From CAZTHM01 sp041946825 (GTDB lineage: Bacteria; Acidobacteriota; Terriglobia; UBA7540): a stretch of DNA of 64,000 bases. The translations under genes and the position numbers were made by a program. The DNA is taken from assembly GCA_041946825.1 (NCBI GenBank), contig JBHGBD010000001.1:434001-498000 (forward strand), given 5' to 3'. The notes beneath the pieces were generated by a model. It ran no database searches and was not told where the DNA came from. It worked only from the letters and a program-made list of their open reading frames with translations. Of the stretch, positions 51,342 through 59,820 are shown piece by piece; position 1 is the stretch's first letter, and every line of letters begins with the position of its first letter.

Positions 51342-52364
51342 ATGAAAGCCAAAATAGCATTTCTAGTCGTCATGATATTCGCACTTGTTTCTCCTTTGCT
51401 GGCCCAGGGTCCTCCCCAGGCCCCCCTGACGGAGAAGGAAGTCATTGATCTCCTCAAGTCAAAGCAACCTCATCAACAGTCCGCCCAAGTGATCCAGCAG
51501 CGTGGCGTGGATTTCGAAGTGACCCCGGACATCGAGAAGAAGCTTCGGAAAGCCAAAGCGGAGGACATCTTCATAGACGTTGTCAAGAAGTCCGGCCCCT
51601 CGGCGCGCGCCGCGCAAGCCGCAGCCGGAGGCGGGTCGGCCGTGACCGTGGAAGAACAGCGGGACTTACAGACCATCCAGAACGAATTGGATCCCGACCG
51701 AGCCCTCCAACTTGTCAAGGACTTTGAAACTAAGCATCCCAACAGTTCGCTTTTGACCTGGGCACATTTCCTGGGCGCGAATGCCTACCAGCAAAAGCAG
51801 GATTTGCCCCACACCATCGAGTTTGCCGAGAAAAGCCTGAAATTGAAGAGCGATAACTTGATGAGCCTGATCGTCCTTGCCACAATCCTGCCCCAGCCCC
51901 AGCTCATGAAGGGGAGCGACATCGACAAGGAGCAGAAGCTGTCGCAGGCCGAAGGCTATGCCACGCAGGCGCTGCAACTGATCGACCAGCTCGCCAAACA
52001 ACCTAACGAAACCGACGAGGCGCTGCAGAAGCGGAAGGCGGAGCTTTCCCGGGAACCGCATGCCGCGCTGGGGATGATACACCTGCAGCGGTCGTCAATG
52101 TCCCTTGCCGGGCCGGATAAGGACGAGCTGGCCAAGGCCGAGCAGGAGTACCAGCAGGCTGTGACCCTCGGCGAACGACCCAACCCCAGCGACTATTACC
52201 GGCTGGGCGAGGCACGCGCCGCGCAAGGCAAAATCGATGAAGCCATCCAGGCTTTCACGAAAGCCGGCGAATTAGGGGGGGACTCCGTCGTCAAGACGTA
52301 CGCCGACCAGCGCATTGCCGAGCTGAACAAACGGAAGGCAGCCCAGCCAGTCTCCAAACCCTGA
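51342..52364 (+). CDS. Exported TPR-repeat protein
   Basis: 340 residues from the ATG at 51342; the frame is open 83 codons upstream but that part overlaps the tmRNA gene and both promoters, so it is not coding. Signal peptide MKAKIAFLVVMIFALVSPLLAQ. A helical region at about 27-75 (KEVIDLLKSKQPHQQSAQVIQQRGVDFEVTPDIEKKLRKA) recurs in acidobacterial secreted proteins. An Ala-rich linker leads to TPR-type helices at about 105-335 (DPDRALQLVKDFETKHPNSS, AEQEYQQAVTLGERPNPSDYYRLGEARAAQGKIDEAI). Probably periplasmic scaffold; partner unknown. It precedes rnc by 72 nt. Confidence 0.85.
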   Translation: MKAKIAFLVVMIFALVSPLLAQGPPQAPLTEKEVIDLLKSKQPHQQSAQVIQQRGVDFEVTPDIEKKLRKAKAEDIFIDVVKKSGPSARAAQAAAGGGSAVTVEEQRDLQTIQNELDPDRALQLVKDFETKHPNSSLLTWAHFLGANAYQQKQDLPHTIEFAEKSLKLKSDNLMSLIVLATILPQPQLMKGSDIDKEQKLSQAEGYATQALQLIDQLAKQPNETDEALQKRKAELSREPHAALGMIHLQRSSMSLAGPDKDELAKAEQEYQQAVTLGERPNPSDYYRLGEARAAQGKIDEAIQAFTKAGELGGDSVVKTYADQRIAELNKRKAAQPVSKP

Positions 52365-52369
52365 GAAAG

Positions 52370-52397
52370 GCAGTGGTGAGTGCGCAGTGGTCAGTGA
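52370..52397 (+). repeat. Heptad array between the TPR gene and rnc, 4 units
   Basis: GCAGTGG, TGAGTGC, GCAGTGG, TCAGTGA, starting eight bases after the TPR gene's TGA. A short ACTGTTC/ACTGTCC pair follows at about 52414-52427, close to the rnc start. Confidence 0.7.
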
Positions 52398-52436
52398 GGC
52401 TCAGCGGGGTCGGACTGTTCACTGTCCACCGAATGC

Positions 52437-53138
52437 ATGACAGGATTTCCCCTGGAAAAACTTCAAGGCTTGATAGGCTATAGCTTCAGTAATCCCCAAA
52501 TCCTCCTGGAAGCTTTCACTCACTCTTCCTACGCTCAGGAGGCCCCACAGGGAGGCCGCGACAACGAGCAACTGGAGTTCCTGGGCGATGCCGTGTTGAG
52601 TTTTCTGGTCAGTGTGCGCCTGGCCGACGAGTTTCCTGAATACGAGGAAGGCAAACTCTCGCGGGCGCGGGCGCGGCTCGTGGCGGCCGAACACTTGGGG
52701 AAAGTGGCCGCCCGGTTGGAGTTGGGGGACTTTCTCCGCCTGGGCCGCGGGGAGGAGAAGACGGGCGGCCGGGCGAAAAGCAACCTCCAGGTCAATGCCC
52801 TCGAGGCGCTGCTGGCGGCGATCTACCGTGACGGGGGGCTAGCCGAGGCCCGGCGCTTCGTTGATCAGTTTGTACTGCCGCAGGATCTCCGCGCCAGCGC
52901 GGATGAACTGTTCTCCACCGACTACAAGTCAGCGCTTCAGGAATACTTGCAGGGAGAGAGGGCCGCATCAGCCGAGTATCGGGTGGTGTTTGAGGCGGGG
53001 CCGGAGCACCAAAAAACCTTTACGGTAGAAGTAACCTCAGGCGACAATTGGGTAGCTCGCGGCACGGGCGGAAGTAAGAAGGCGGCGGAGCAACAAGCCG
53101 CCAAATCTCTGCTCGAACAACTGGGGAGGAAGAGCTGA
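52437..53138 (+). CDS. rnc: Ribonuclease III
   Basis: 233-residue double-strand-specific RNase that processes rRNA precursors and structured mRNAs. The catalytic domain has signature NEQLEFLGDAVL. Residues Glu44, Glu47, Asp51, Glu71 and Glu123 fall at the positions of E. coli E38, E41, D45, E65 and E117 with a constant +6 offset. The residue matching E. coli D114 is Asn120 (codon AAT at 52794), a change in a metal-binding position. A dsRNA-binding domain occupies about 160-230 (DYKSALQEYLQ...GGSKKAAEQQAAKSLLEQL). No ribosome site is visible before the ATG; repeats occupy that place. lepB follows after 4 nt. Confidence 0.96.
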   Translation: MTGFPLEKLQGLIGYSFSNPQILLEAFTHSSYAQEAPQGGRDNEQLEFLGDAVLSFLVSVRLADEFPEYEEGKLSRARARLVAAEHLGKVAARLELGDFLRLGRGEEKTGGRAKSNLQVNALEALLAAIYRDGGLAEARRFVDQFVLPQDLRASADELFSTDYKSALQEYLQGERAASAEYRVVFEAGPEHQKTFTVEVTSGDNWVARGTGGSKKAAEQQAAKSLLEQLGRKS

Positions 53139-53142
53139 CCTG

Positions 53143-53904
53143 ATGGCCGACGGATCCAAGAAATCTCCCACCCGCGACACGTTCGAGTCCCTGGTCGTGA
53201 CGGTCATTCTCGCTGTTTTCGGAACGACGTTCGTGATCCAGGCCTTCAAGATTCCAACCGGATCGATGGAGACGACCCTGTTGATCGGCGACCACCTGCT
53301 GGTTAACAAATTCGCCTTCGCCTACCCCAAGGGAATCCTCGCGCGCATTCTTCCTTATCGTGAAATCCACCGGGGCGATATCCTCGTGTTTAAATTCCCA
53401 CCCTCGGAAGATGCCTCGCAGGCAGGCGAGCATTTCGTCAAGCGGGTGGTCGGCTTGCCCGGAGACAGGATCCGGATCTTCCATCGAAGAGTCTTTGTGA
53501 ACGGGCAGGTTCTTGAGGACCCGTACGTCCACCACTCTTATCTCGACCAGCTTCGTCCTGGCGACGATTTTCCCCCCGGCCCGTCTGATTATCTGCGCGG
53601 CATGACCGCTCGTTGGGGCGATGAGATTGGGGAGCACATCAAGGACGGCGAAGTCGTCGTGCCCCCCGGAAATTACTTTGTGATGGGTGACAACCGCGAG
53701 CAAAGTTGGGACAGCCGCTTTTGGGGTTTCGTTCCGCGCGAATTGGTGACCGGGCGACCCCTGATCATTTATTGGTCCTACGAGACTCCGCGCGAGGAAT
53801 ACATGCAGAATTCACTTTGGGACAAGGTTTCACAGACCGCGGACCTGCTCATCCACTTCTTCACGAAGACTCGGTGGCGACGAACCTTCGGGTTGGTACG
53901 CTAA
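53143..53904 (+). CDS. lepB: Signal peptidase I
   Basis: 253-residue inner-membrane leader peptidase that removes Sec/Tat signal peptides. One membrane anchor (about 16-34), catalytic Ser41 in PTGSMETTL (box B), catalytic Lys100 in KRVVGLPGD (box D), and GDNREQSWDSRFWG (box E). An insert at about 128-165 between boxes D and E makes it slightly longer than minimal forms. It starts 4 nt after rnc, and its TAA overlaps the next ATG by one base (TAATG). The order rnc-lepB is in keeping with the common lepB-rnc association in bacteria. Confidence 0.96.
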   Translation: MADGSKKSPTRDTFESLVVTVILAVFGTTFVIQAFKIPTGSMETTLLIGDHLLVNKFAFAYPKGILARILPYREIHRGDILVFKFPPSEDASQAGEHFVKRVVGLPGDRIRIFHRRVFVNGQVLEDPYVHHSYLDQLRPGDDFPPGPSDYLRGMTARWGDEIGEHIKDGEVVVPPGNYFVMGDNREQSWDSRFWGFVPRELVTGRPLIIYWSYETPREEYMQNSLWDKVSQTADLLIHFFTKTRWRRTFGLVR

Positions 53905-56522
53905 TGAATCTCTTCGCACGCCGATACGCTCGAACTGTCGCGGTGACTTTGGCATTGCTTGCCCTGGCGGCCTGGCAGTTGCCCACCTTCCTCAGTGCCG
54001 AGCGGTTTCGAAAAGGCCTGGAAGCGGGCATCGAGAGGACGCTCCATCGCTCCGTGACCTTCAGGACCGCGACCTTCCGAATGCTCCCCCGGCCCGGGTT
54101 CGCATTGAACGATGTTGTCGTCCGTGAGGATCCTGCCTTCGGACCGGAGCCTTTCGCGCGAATCGACCGCATTGAGTGCGACATCCGATGGCGGAGCATC
54201 TGGCGGTCACGGCTGGAATTTGCCACGCTTCGCCTCGAACGCCCCAGCTTTAACGTCGTGCGCAATGATCGAGGCGAATGGAACGTCGAGAAGTTACTCG
54301 TCCAGAGCGGAGTGGCCACGGCCAGCTCCAAGGCGGCCCCCGCAATTGATCCTCCGGGGAGCGTGGATCTCGATGTGGAGGATGGGCGCCTGGATTTTAA
54401 AGTCGGCGACACCAAGAAGCAGTTCGCCATCACCGACCTTCGCGCGCGTCTGAATCTTGATCCCGCGCGAGGAATTGTCCGCTACGAAATCTTCGGCAAT
54501 CCGATGCGAAGTGACCTGGCGGTTCCGCCGCCCGGGCCGCTGGAGTTTTCGGGTGAGTGGAAACCCGGCCCCGATCTTGGCGGTTCGTTGCGGGCCACGC
54601 TCCGGACGCGCGGCGCGTTGGTCTACAACTGGGTGCCGCTGCTGGTCGGATACAACCCGGAAATCTACGGTGTTCTCGACGCGGACGTGCGGCTGAGCGG
54701 TTCACTCCGAGTGGTGAAAGTCGAGGGCGAAGGTCGCCTGACCCAACTCCACCGTTGGGAAGTCCTGCCTCCTTCCGACCCCATGCCCGTCACCTTGCAC
54801 TTTCGCGGAGAATTTGATCGCAGCCGCGGAAGAGCTTTGGTGGAGAGTGCCGATGCGGCTTTCGCGGATTCTCGTTTGCACCTCAGTGGCGCCGCGGACC
54901 ATATCCCTTCCTCGCCGGAACTCGACTTCGTCGTTGCATTGGAGCGCGCCCGGATGGAGGACCTCCTGGCGGTAGGCCGCCGTTTGTGGGGATACAAGGG
55001 CTCGCTCTCCATCTCGGGCCGCGCCGACGGCCTGCTGTCGATTCAGGGGCCGTGGACCGAACGCCGCTATGGAGGCTTCCTCGGAGCGCGAGAGTTGCGT
55101 TTCAACACTCCCGCCGGCGCATTCCCCGTCTCGGACGTTGCCCTGCGGATTGATCGGGAGGGCGCGCGGCTGGCGCCGGTGAAGCTGACTTTTGCGCCGC
55201 GCGTCGAATTGGTGGCCATGGGAGCCTTACTCCTGAGCGAACCGGCCCGGCGCGGACGGCCAGCCAGCGCCACGCCTCGCTATGAATTACGAATCGCGGC
55301 GAACGCCGTCAATCTGCGCGACGTCGTCCGGCTCGGGCGCGAGCTGGGATTCCGCGTCGCGCCGGGTCTGGACGCCCGCGGAACCGGAAACGCCACCGCC
55401 GTCTTGACGGGCTCGGCGTGGCCGCTTGCGAGGCCGGTCCTCACTGCGCGTGCGGAATTGCGCGCCGCGCGGCTCCTGATTCCCGGCCTGACAGAACCCG
55501 TGAACATTCCCCGCGCCCGCATTCAGGTGAACGGAGATCGCGTTGTCGTGGATCCCCTCACCGCCGTAATGGGAACGAGCGTCTTCTCGGGCCGGTTGGA
55601 GCACGAAGGCGAACGCGCCCGCCCCTGGCGATTTAACGTCAAGGCCGACCGCCTGGCGGTTGAGCAGGGAGCGCTATGGTTTGATGTGCTGGGCCACCGT
55701 CCGCCCCTGCCACTTCTTGAACGCATTCCGGGCCTGAGCTCTCTGGCCGCCCGTCGCACGGTTGCCTCCGGCATCTTCAGTGCCCTCAATGCCCAGGGGC
55801 GGTTCGAAACGTCTGCTTTAACCTACCGATCTTTGCGCTTTGACGATTTTCGAGCCGACATTGGTCTTTCAGGACGAGTGTTTCACGTAACGGGCGCTTC
55901 ATTTCGAGTCGGCGGCGGGCGCGGGCGGGGGAAGGTGGATATCGACCTGACGAGCGCTCCTGCCAGAGTGGGGGGAGAAGTCAATCTAGCCGGTGCGAAA
56001 CTTCAGACTCTCGTCGGGAAATTTCCTCCCGCCTTGCGAAGAGCCCGAGGACTCGTGTCGGGTTCGGCCCGGTTCGAGACCCGCGGCCTGAGCCGCGGCG
56101 AGATGAGTGCCGGCCTGACTGCCGACGTCTCCCTCGAACTCAAGGGTGTTTCCTTCGGCGAATTTGACCCTCTCCAGGCGGTGGCGCGACGCGCGCGCTG
56201 GGGATCACTCGAAGCGTCTCGTGGCGAGGTTGTGATGCCCCTGGCAACACTGGCGCTCGAAATACGCGACCGCCGCGCGCTGTTCGCTGGGCAACAACTT
56301 CACATCGAAGGTGCGGGCCTGACATTTAACGGCGCCTGTAATTTTGATGGCCAGATGGACCTGGCAGTACGAGCCGACTTCCGTAATCTCAGGCGCCATT
56401 GGCTTAGCCTCACGACGGATGAGAGCACGGAACTCCAGCGCGCGGCTGCTTTTCGCCTCTCGGGGCCCCTGGCACAGCCGGCGGTTCAGCCCGAGAGTCA
56501 GGTGTCACAGGCAAGCCGCTGA
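53904..56522 (+). CDS. AsmA-family envelope protein
   Basis: 872 residues. The start at 53904 overlaps the lepB stop (TAATG) and is followed by one membrane helix (about 11-28), a periplasmic AsmA N-domain (GIERTLHRSVTFRTATFRMLPRPGFALNDVVV) and a long beta-rich body. AsmA-like C-terminal strands lie at about 690-860 (GKVDIDLTSAPARVGGEVNLAGAKLQ). AsmA-like proteins are bridge-shaped factors for phospholipid or lipid transport between membranes and for outer-membrane assembly. The frame is open upstream through lepB, but only the residues from 53904 belong to the family. Probably in one operon with rnc, lepB and the next gene. Confidence 0.88.
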   Translation: MNLFARRYARTVAVTLALLALAAWQLPTFLSAERFRKGLEAGIERTLHRSVTFRTATFRMLPRPGFALNDVVVREDPAFGPEPFARIDRIECDIRWRSIWRSRLEFATLRLERPSFNVVRNDRGEWNVEKLLVQSGVATASSKAAPAIDPPGSVDLDVEDGRLDFKVGDTKKQFAITDLRARLNLDPARGIVRYEIFGNPMRSDLAVPPPGPLEFSGEWKPGPDLGGSLRATLRTRGALVYNWVPLLVGYNPEIYGVLDADVRLSGSLRVVKVEGEGRLTQLHRWEVLPPSDPMPVTLHFRGEFDRSRGRALVESADAAFADSRLHLSGAADHIPSSPELDFVVALERARMEDLLAVGRRLWGYKGSLSISGRADGLLSIQGPWTERRYGGFLGARELRFNTPAGAFPVSDVALRIDREGARLAPVKLTFAPRVELVAMGALLLSEPARRGRPASATPRYELRIAANAVNLRDVVRLGRELGFRVAPGLDARGTGNATAVLTGSAWPLARPVLTARAELRAARLLIPGLTEPVNIPRARIQVNGDRVVVDPLTAVMGTSVFSGRLEHEGERARPWRFNVKADRLAVEQGALWFDVLGHRPPLPLLERIPGLSSLAARRTVASGIFSALNAQGRFETSALTYRSLRFDDFRADIGLSGRVFHVTGASFRVGGGRGRGKVDIDLTSAPARVGGEVNLAGAKLQTLVGKFPPALRRARGLVSGSARFETRGLSRGEMSAGLTADVSLELKGVSFGEFDPLQAVARRARWGSLEASRGEVVMPLATLALEIRDRRALFAGQQLHIEGAGLTFNGACNFDGQMDLAVRADFRNLRRHWLSLTTDESTELQRAAAFRLSGPLAQPAVQPESQVSQASR

Positions 56523-56540
56523 CGCCCGAGTTTCCCACGT

Positions 56541-57245
56541 ATGCGCAAAGAGAACGTACCACTCTCCACCCGGAAGAAGCGGCGAAGTCGAACCAGGGCT
56601 TTCTCGCAATCCCTTCTGTTTCGAGTGGCGGGAGCCATCTGGTTGATGATCTGGCCGGTGGCTTTATGGCGCGCCGGGCCGCTCCCTGAGTCCACAGCGA
56701 CCGGCACAGTATATTCCGAGGCGGCGGCCCGCAGTCTGGCGGCGAAGATCCAGTCCCTTTCGGCTCCCCGGCCTGCCGGTCCGATCCCGCCGATGACCAT
56801 CACCGAGACGGAAGCAAACTCCTACCTAAAACTTCATGGTCGTGAATTTCTCCCGCCGGCCGTCCACGATCCAGAGATCCACATCGGTCCGAAGGGAGTC
56901 TCCAGCGCCGCCGACGTCGATTTCGATCAACTGGGCAAGCTGGGCGCGCAGACCAACGACTGGGGCAGCCGCCTCGTCGCCATGATTTTCACCGGCAAAC
57001 AACGCGTCGAGGCCAGCGGGAAACTGGAGACGAGCGATGGCCAAGGTAAAGTCACTATCGAAAGCCTGAATGTCGGAAGCACATCAATCCCCTCGGGGTT
57101 CGCGAACTTCTTCCTGCAAAACTATCTGGAGAAGAAATACCGCATCGACTTGAGCAAGCCCTTCCCGCTCCCTGTCCGCGTCTCGCATATCGTCCTGGGC
57201 GACAAGGTCGCCACCCTTTTCTTCGCGCCAACCAAGAGCCGCTGA
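56541..57245 (+). CDS. Membrane-anchored envelope protein, unknown function
   Basis: 234 residues, 18 nt after the AsmA-like gene. A very basic N-terminus (KKRRSRTR) is followed by one membrane helix (about 28-46, AGAIWLMIWPVALW). The periplasmic domain (about 65-230) includes TITETEANSYLKLHG, a mixed alpha/beta segment and final strands (PVRVSHIVLGDKVATLFFAP). The positive-inside rule puts the bulk outside the cytoplasm. Family not recognised; the pattern (lipid-like binding beta domain beside AsmA) suggests a role in envelope lipid handling, which is inference only. Confidence 0.75.
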   Translation: MRKENVPLSTRKKRRSRTRAFSQSLLFRVAGAIWLMIWPVALWRAGPLPESTATGTVYSEAAARSLAAKIQSLSAPRPAGPIPPMTITETEANSYLKLHGREFLPPAVHDPEIHIGPKGVSSAADVDFDQLGKLGAQTNDWGSRLVAMIFTGKQRVEASGKLETSDGQGKVTIESLNVGSTSIPSGFANFFLQNYLEKKYRIDLSKPFPLPVRVSHIVLGDKVATLFFAPTKSR

Positions 57246-57371
57246 TCATCTCGCTTCGAAATATCACCGAATCTCATTGAAAAACGCAGGAAGGGCAGTC
57301 TATCTTCGTTCTTCACAGGCGTTGAGGGAATCGTCAAGAGAAACCGTCTGCAGAACGGTGGCTGGGGTGAT

Positions 57372-59210
57372 ATGAAAATTGCCGGGGCGCTGCTGCTTGT
57401 TGGGGCTTTGGTTCCCACGGCGAGCGCGGCGGGATTGGAGTTAGTGGCCACCCGGGAGTATCTGCGTCCCGACCCATTCGGCTCGGTGGTGGCGCAGGAC
57501 AGCTCGCCGGAAGACTTGCGCCGTGGAACGTTTGAAGCGCGGAAAGGCGTCGTTCTTCAAGCCCTGCGTGGTGGGTATGTTTCGTTCCATCTCTCGGCAA
57601 GGCTGTCTCGGCCCGGGTCCTATTCGCTCAACGTGACAGTCGCCGACAGGGCAGGGAAGATTCAGTCCGACGTTTTCAGGGAATGGTTCCACCTCGTCGA
57701 TGCGGACGGAAGGTATTATCCTGACGCGCTGGTTCCCGTCGCGTTGCCCTATCACTCCGAGCTTCCGGAGCCCGACAATCGCATCCCCCGGCAGACTGCC
57801 CAGGCATTCTGGGTTGATGTGTGGATCCCCTCAGACGCCGCGCCGGGGACCTACCGGGGCCGCGCGACGGTGGAGTCGGGCAAGGCTCGCGCGGCGTTGC
57901 CCATCGAGATCCAGGTCCTCGCCGCCCGGATTCCTCCCGAAGACGCAATCACCCTCGACCACAACTCTTACGGCAGCTCGTGGCTCGGTGTTCTTTATCC
58001 CCGACTCCGCGATCGCCTGGGCAAGCGCTTCTACCAGAGCGATGAATTCTTCAGCTTGATTCATGCCTACCACCGGCTGTTTTACGAGCATCGCGGCGTG
58101 TATCACCAGCTGGGGTATGGCCATGGCGGGAAAGTCGGTCCCGAGTTCGCTCCCGTGCTGGCGGGCTCCGGTCGTGCAAAGCATATCGCCGATTGGACCC
58201 TTTTCGACCGGCATTACGGGCCGCTGTTGGACGGCAGCGCTTTTGCGCAGACTCGTCGCGGCCCCAAGGCGATCCCGTACGTTTATCTCCCCATCAATCC
58301 CGAATGGCCGGCATCGTTCCTCTGGTGGGGCGAGCCGGGATACGAGGTCGAGTTCGTCAACGTCGTTTCCGAGATCGAGCGCCACTTCCGCGAGAAGGGC
58401 TGGACGCGGACTTACCTCGAGATGATTTTCAATCAGAAGAAGCGTTACAAGGCATTTCCCTGGGATGGCGACGAAGTCCGGTTTGCCCGGGACAACGAAT
58501 ACTATCTCGAATACGGCCGCCTCCTAAAGAAGGCCTTGCCCGCGGACACGCCGGTCAAATTCGTCTTTCGCGCCGACGTGAGCTGGATGATGGAAGACCA
58601 GTTCAAACTCCTCGCCGGCGTGGCGAAGTCTTGGGTCTGCAATTCCGCGATTCTAAGCTGGTACCGTGAAGCTCCTTCCACATTGCGCGAGCGCGGCGAC
58701 ATCATCTGGTACTACTCCGCGGCGCCCAGCGTCCAGGAGGTCTCCTCGGCCATCACCTTCCATCCTTTGCGGGCCTGGATGTGGGGAGTGCACGGTTACC
58801 TGCACTGGCAGACCGTCGAGCCCGGCGAAGATCCCTGGTTTCACTTTAACGGCGGCAGCATCGTGCTCGCTTATCCCGGCGAGCGCTTCGGGATCGAAGG
58901 GCCAATCCCCAGCCTGCGCCTGAAAATTCAGCGGAATGCTCTTCAGGACTTGGCGGTTTTGAGCGGCCTTACGAACGGCCCTGGCGCAGAGGGCGTGAAG
59001 GCGGAAGTCGCGCGTCTCTACAATGGCACCAGGCCCGAAGACTGGTGGAACCCGCGCCCCGCGATGGCCAGCCTCCCGCCCCCCGAATGGTCCGACAGCA
59101 TCTTCGACCAGGCCGATCGAGCTTCCACGAAGGCTCTTAAGGATCTCCGTCCCTCGGCATGGCAATCCGTCCGCGACTACGCGCTCCAGCGCGCGTCGGA
59201 GGCGAAATGA
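57372..59210 (+). CDS. Secreted glycoside-hydrolase-like protein (DUF4091 type)
   Basis: 612 residues with signal peptide (MKIAGALLLVGALVPTASA). The N-terminal beta-sandwich (about 25-190) has GTYRGRATVESG. A TIM-barrel-like central domain (about 200-480) includes YGSSWLGVLYPRL, FYEHRGVYHQLGYGHGG, YLPINPEWPASF and a DxSWMMEDQF segment. A C-terminal DUF4091-like segment (about 485-545) has RAWMWGVHGYLHWQTVEPGEDPW and GPIPSLRLKIQRNALQDL. DUF4091 proteins are putative glycosidases without settled specificity. The start has a GGGGTG ribosome site. It ends in ATGA overlap with the next gene. Confidence 0.85.
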   Translation: MKIAGALLLVGALVPTASAAGLELVATREYLRPDPFGSVVAQDSSPEDLRRGTFEARKGVVLQALRGGYVSFHLSARLSRPGSYSLNVTVADRAGKIQSDVFREWFHLVDADGRYYPDALVPVALPYHSELPEPDNRIPRQTAQAFWVDVWIPSDAAPGTYRGRATVESGKARAALPIEIQVLAARIPPEDAITLDHNSYGSSWLGVLYPRLRDRLGKRFYQSDEFFSLIHAYHRLFYEHRGVYHQLGYGHGGKVGPEFAPVLAGSGRAKHIADWTLFDRHYGPLLDGSAFAQTRRGPKAIPYVYLPINPEWPASFLWWGEPGYEVEFVNVVSEIERHFREKGWTRTYLEMIFNQKKRYKAFPWDGDEVRFARDNEYYLEYGRLLKKALPADTPVKFVFRADVSWMMEDQFKLLAGVAKSWVCNSAILSWYREAPSTLRERGDIIWYYSAAPSVQEVSSAITFHPLRAWMWGVHGYLHWQTVEPGEDPWFHFNGGSIVLAYPGERFGIEGPIPSLRLKIQRNALQDLAVLSGLTNGPGAEGVKAEVARLYNGTRPEDWWNPRPAMASLPPPEWSDSIFDQADRASTKALKDLRPSAWQSVRDYALQRASEAK

Positions 59211-59809
59211 GACGACCAAGAATACTTCTTCCGGTTATTTTCGTGTTCCAGATGGCTCTTCCGGCATTCAGCCAGCCCGCGCGACCGACCCTGCCTTCAC
59301 GCGAGACGCTGATTCGCGACCTCGATGAGGTGGCGCGCGTTGCCTCCGTCATGTTGGATGGCGATGTCTGCGAGCGGATCATGACTCCGCGTGCCGCGGC
59401 GCGGTTGACGGTCGTCGATCCCAAGAACCGCTGGGCGGCCAGTGACGACTTTGATGTCAACCAAGAAAATTATATCTACATTAAGAAGCTCTTGATCAGG
59501 CTCTCCCGGCTGGTGCCGTACCCCTGTGATGTCAACCTCTGGATGCCGGTCAAGGACAGCCCGGGAAAAGTTCAGATTCTCATTCGTAATGTCAACGAGC
59601 TGAGCCAGTTCTGGACCTGGGGCGCGCTCCTTCAGGATGCGCCCCCACACATGCGGCAGGTTCTGGAATCCGGCAAACGAGTGTGCGTCACGGAGAAATC
59701 CGAAATGGTTTCGGTGCTGGCGCCGGTCTCAAACAGCCTGGGCGACATCGTCGGGCTGGTGGAGGTTGTCAGCCGGACCGAAATTGACGCGCACGAAAAC
59801 GTCCAGTAG
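59207..59809 (+). CDS. Small exported protein with sensor-like (PDC/cache-like) fold
   Basis: 200 residues. The start at 59207 overlaps the preceding stop by 4 nt and begins a clean signal peptide (ILLPVIFVFQMALPAFSQPA). The mature part has an N-terminal helix (RETLIRDLDEVARVASVML), then alternating strands and helices. A closing pattern EKSEMVSVLAPVSNSLGDIVGLVEVVSR resembles the last strands of periplasmic PAS/cache sensor domains. There is no membrane anchor or output domain, so it may bind a ligand on its own. Function not known; coupling to the glycosidase gene suggests a shared process. Confidence 0.7.
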   Translation: MRRPRILLPVIFVFQMALPAFSQPARPTLPSRETLIRDLDEVARVASVMLDGDVCERIMTPRAAARLTVVDPKNRWAASDDFDVNQENYIYIKKLLIRLSRLVPYPCDVNLWMPVKDSPGKVQILIRNVNELSQFWTWGALLQDAPPHMRQVLESGKRVCVTEKSEMVSVLAPVSNSLGDIVGLVEVVSRTEIDAHENVQ

Positions 59810-59820
59810 AGAATTCGGCC

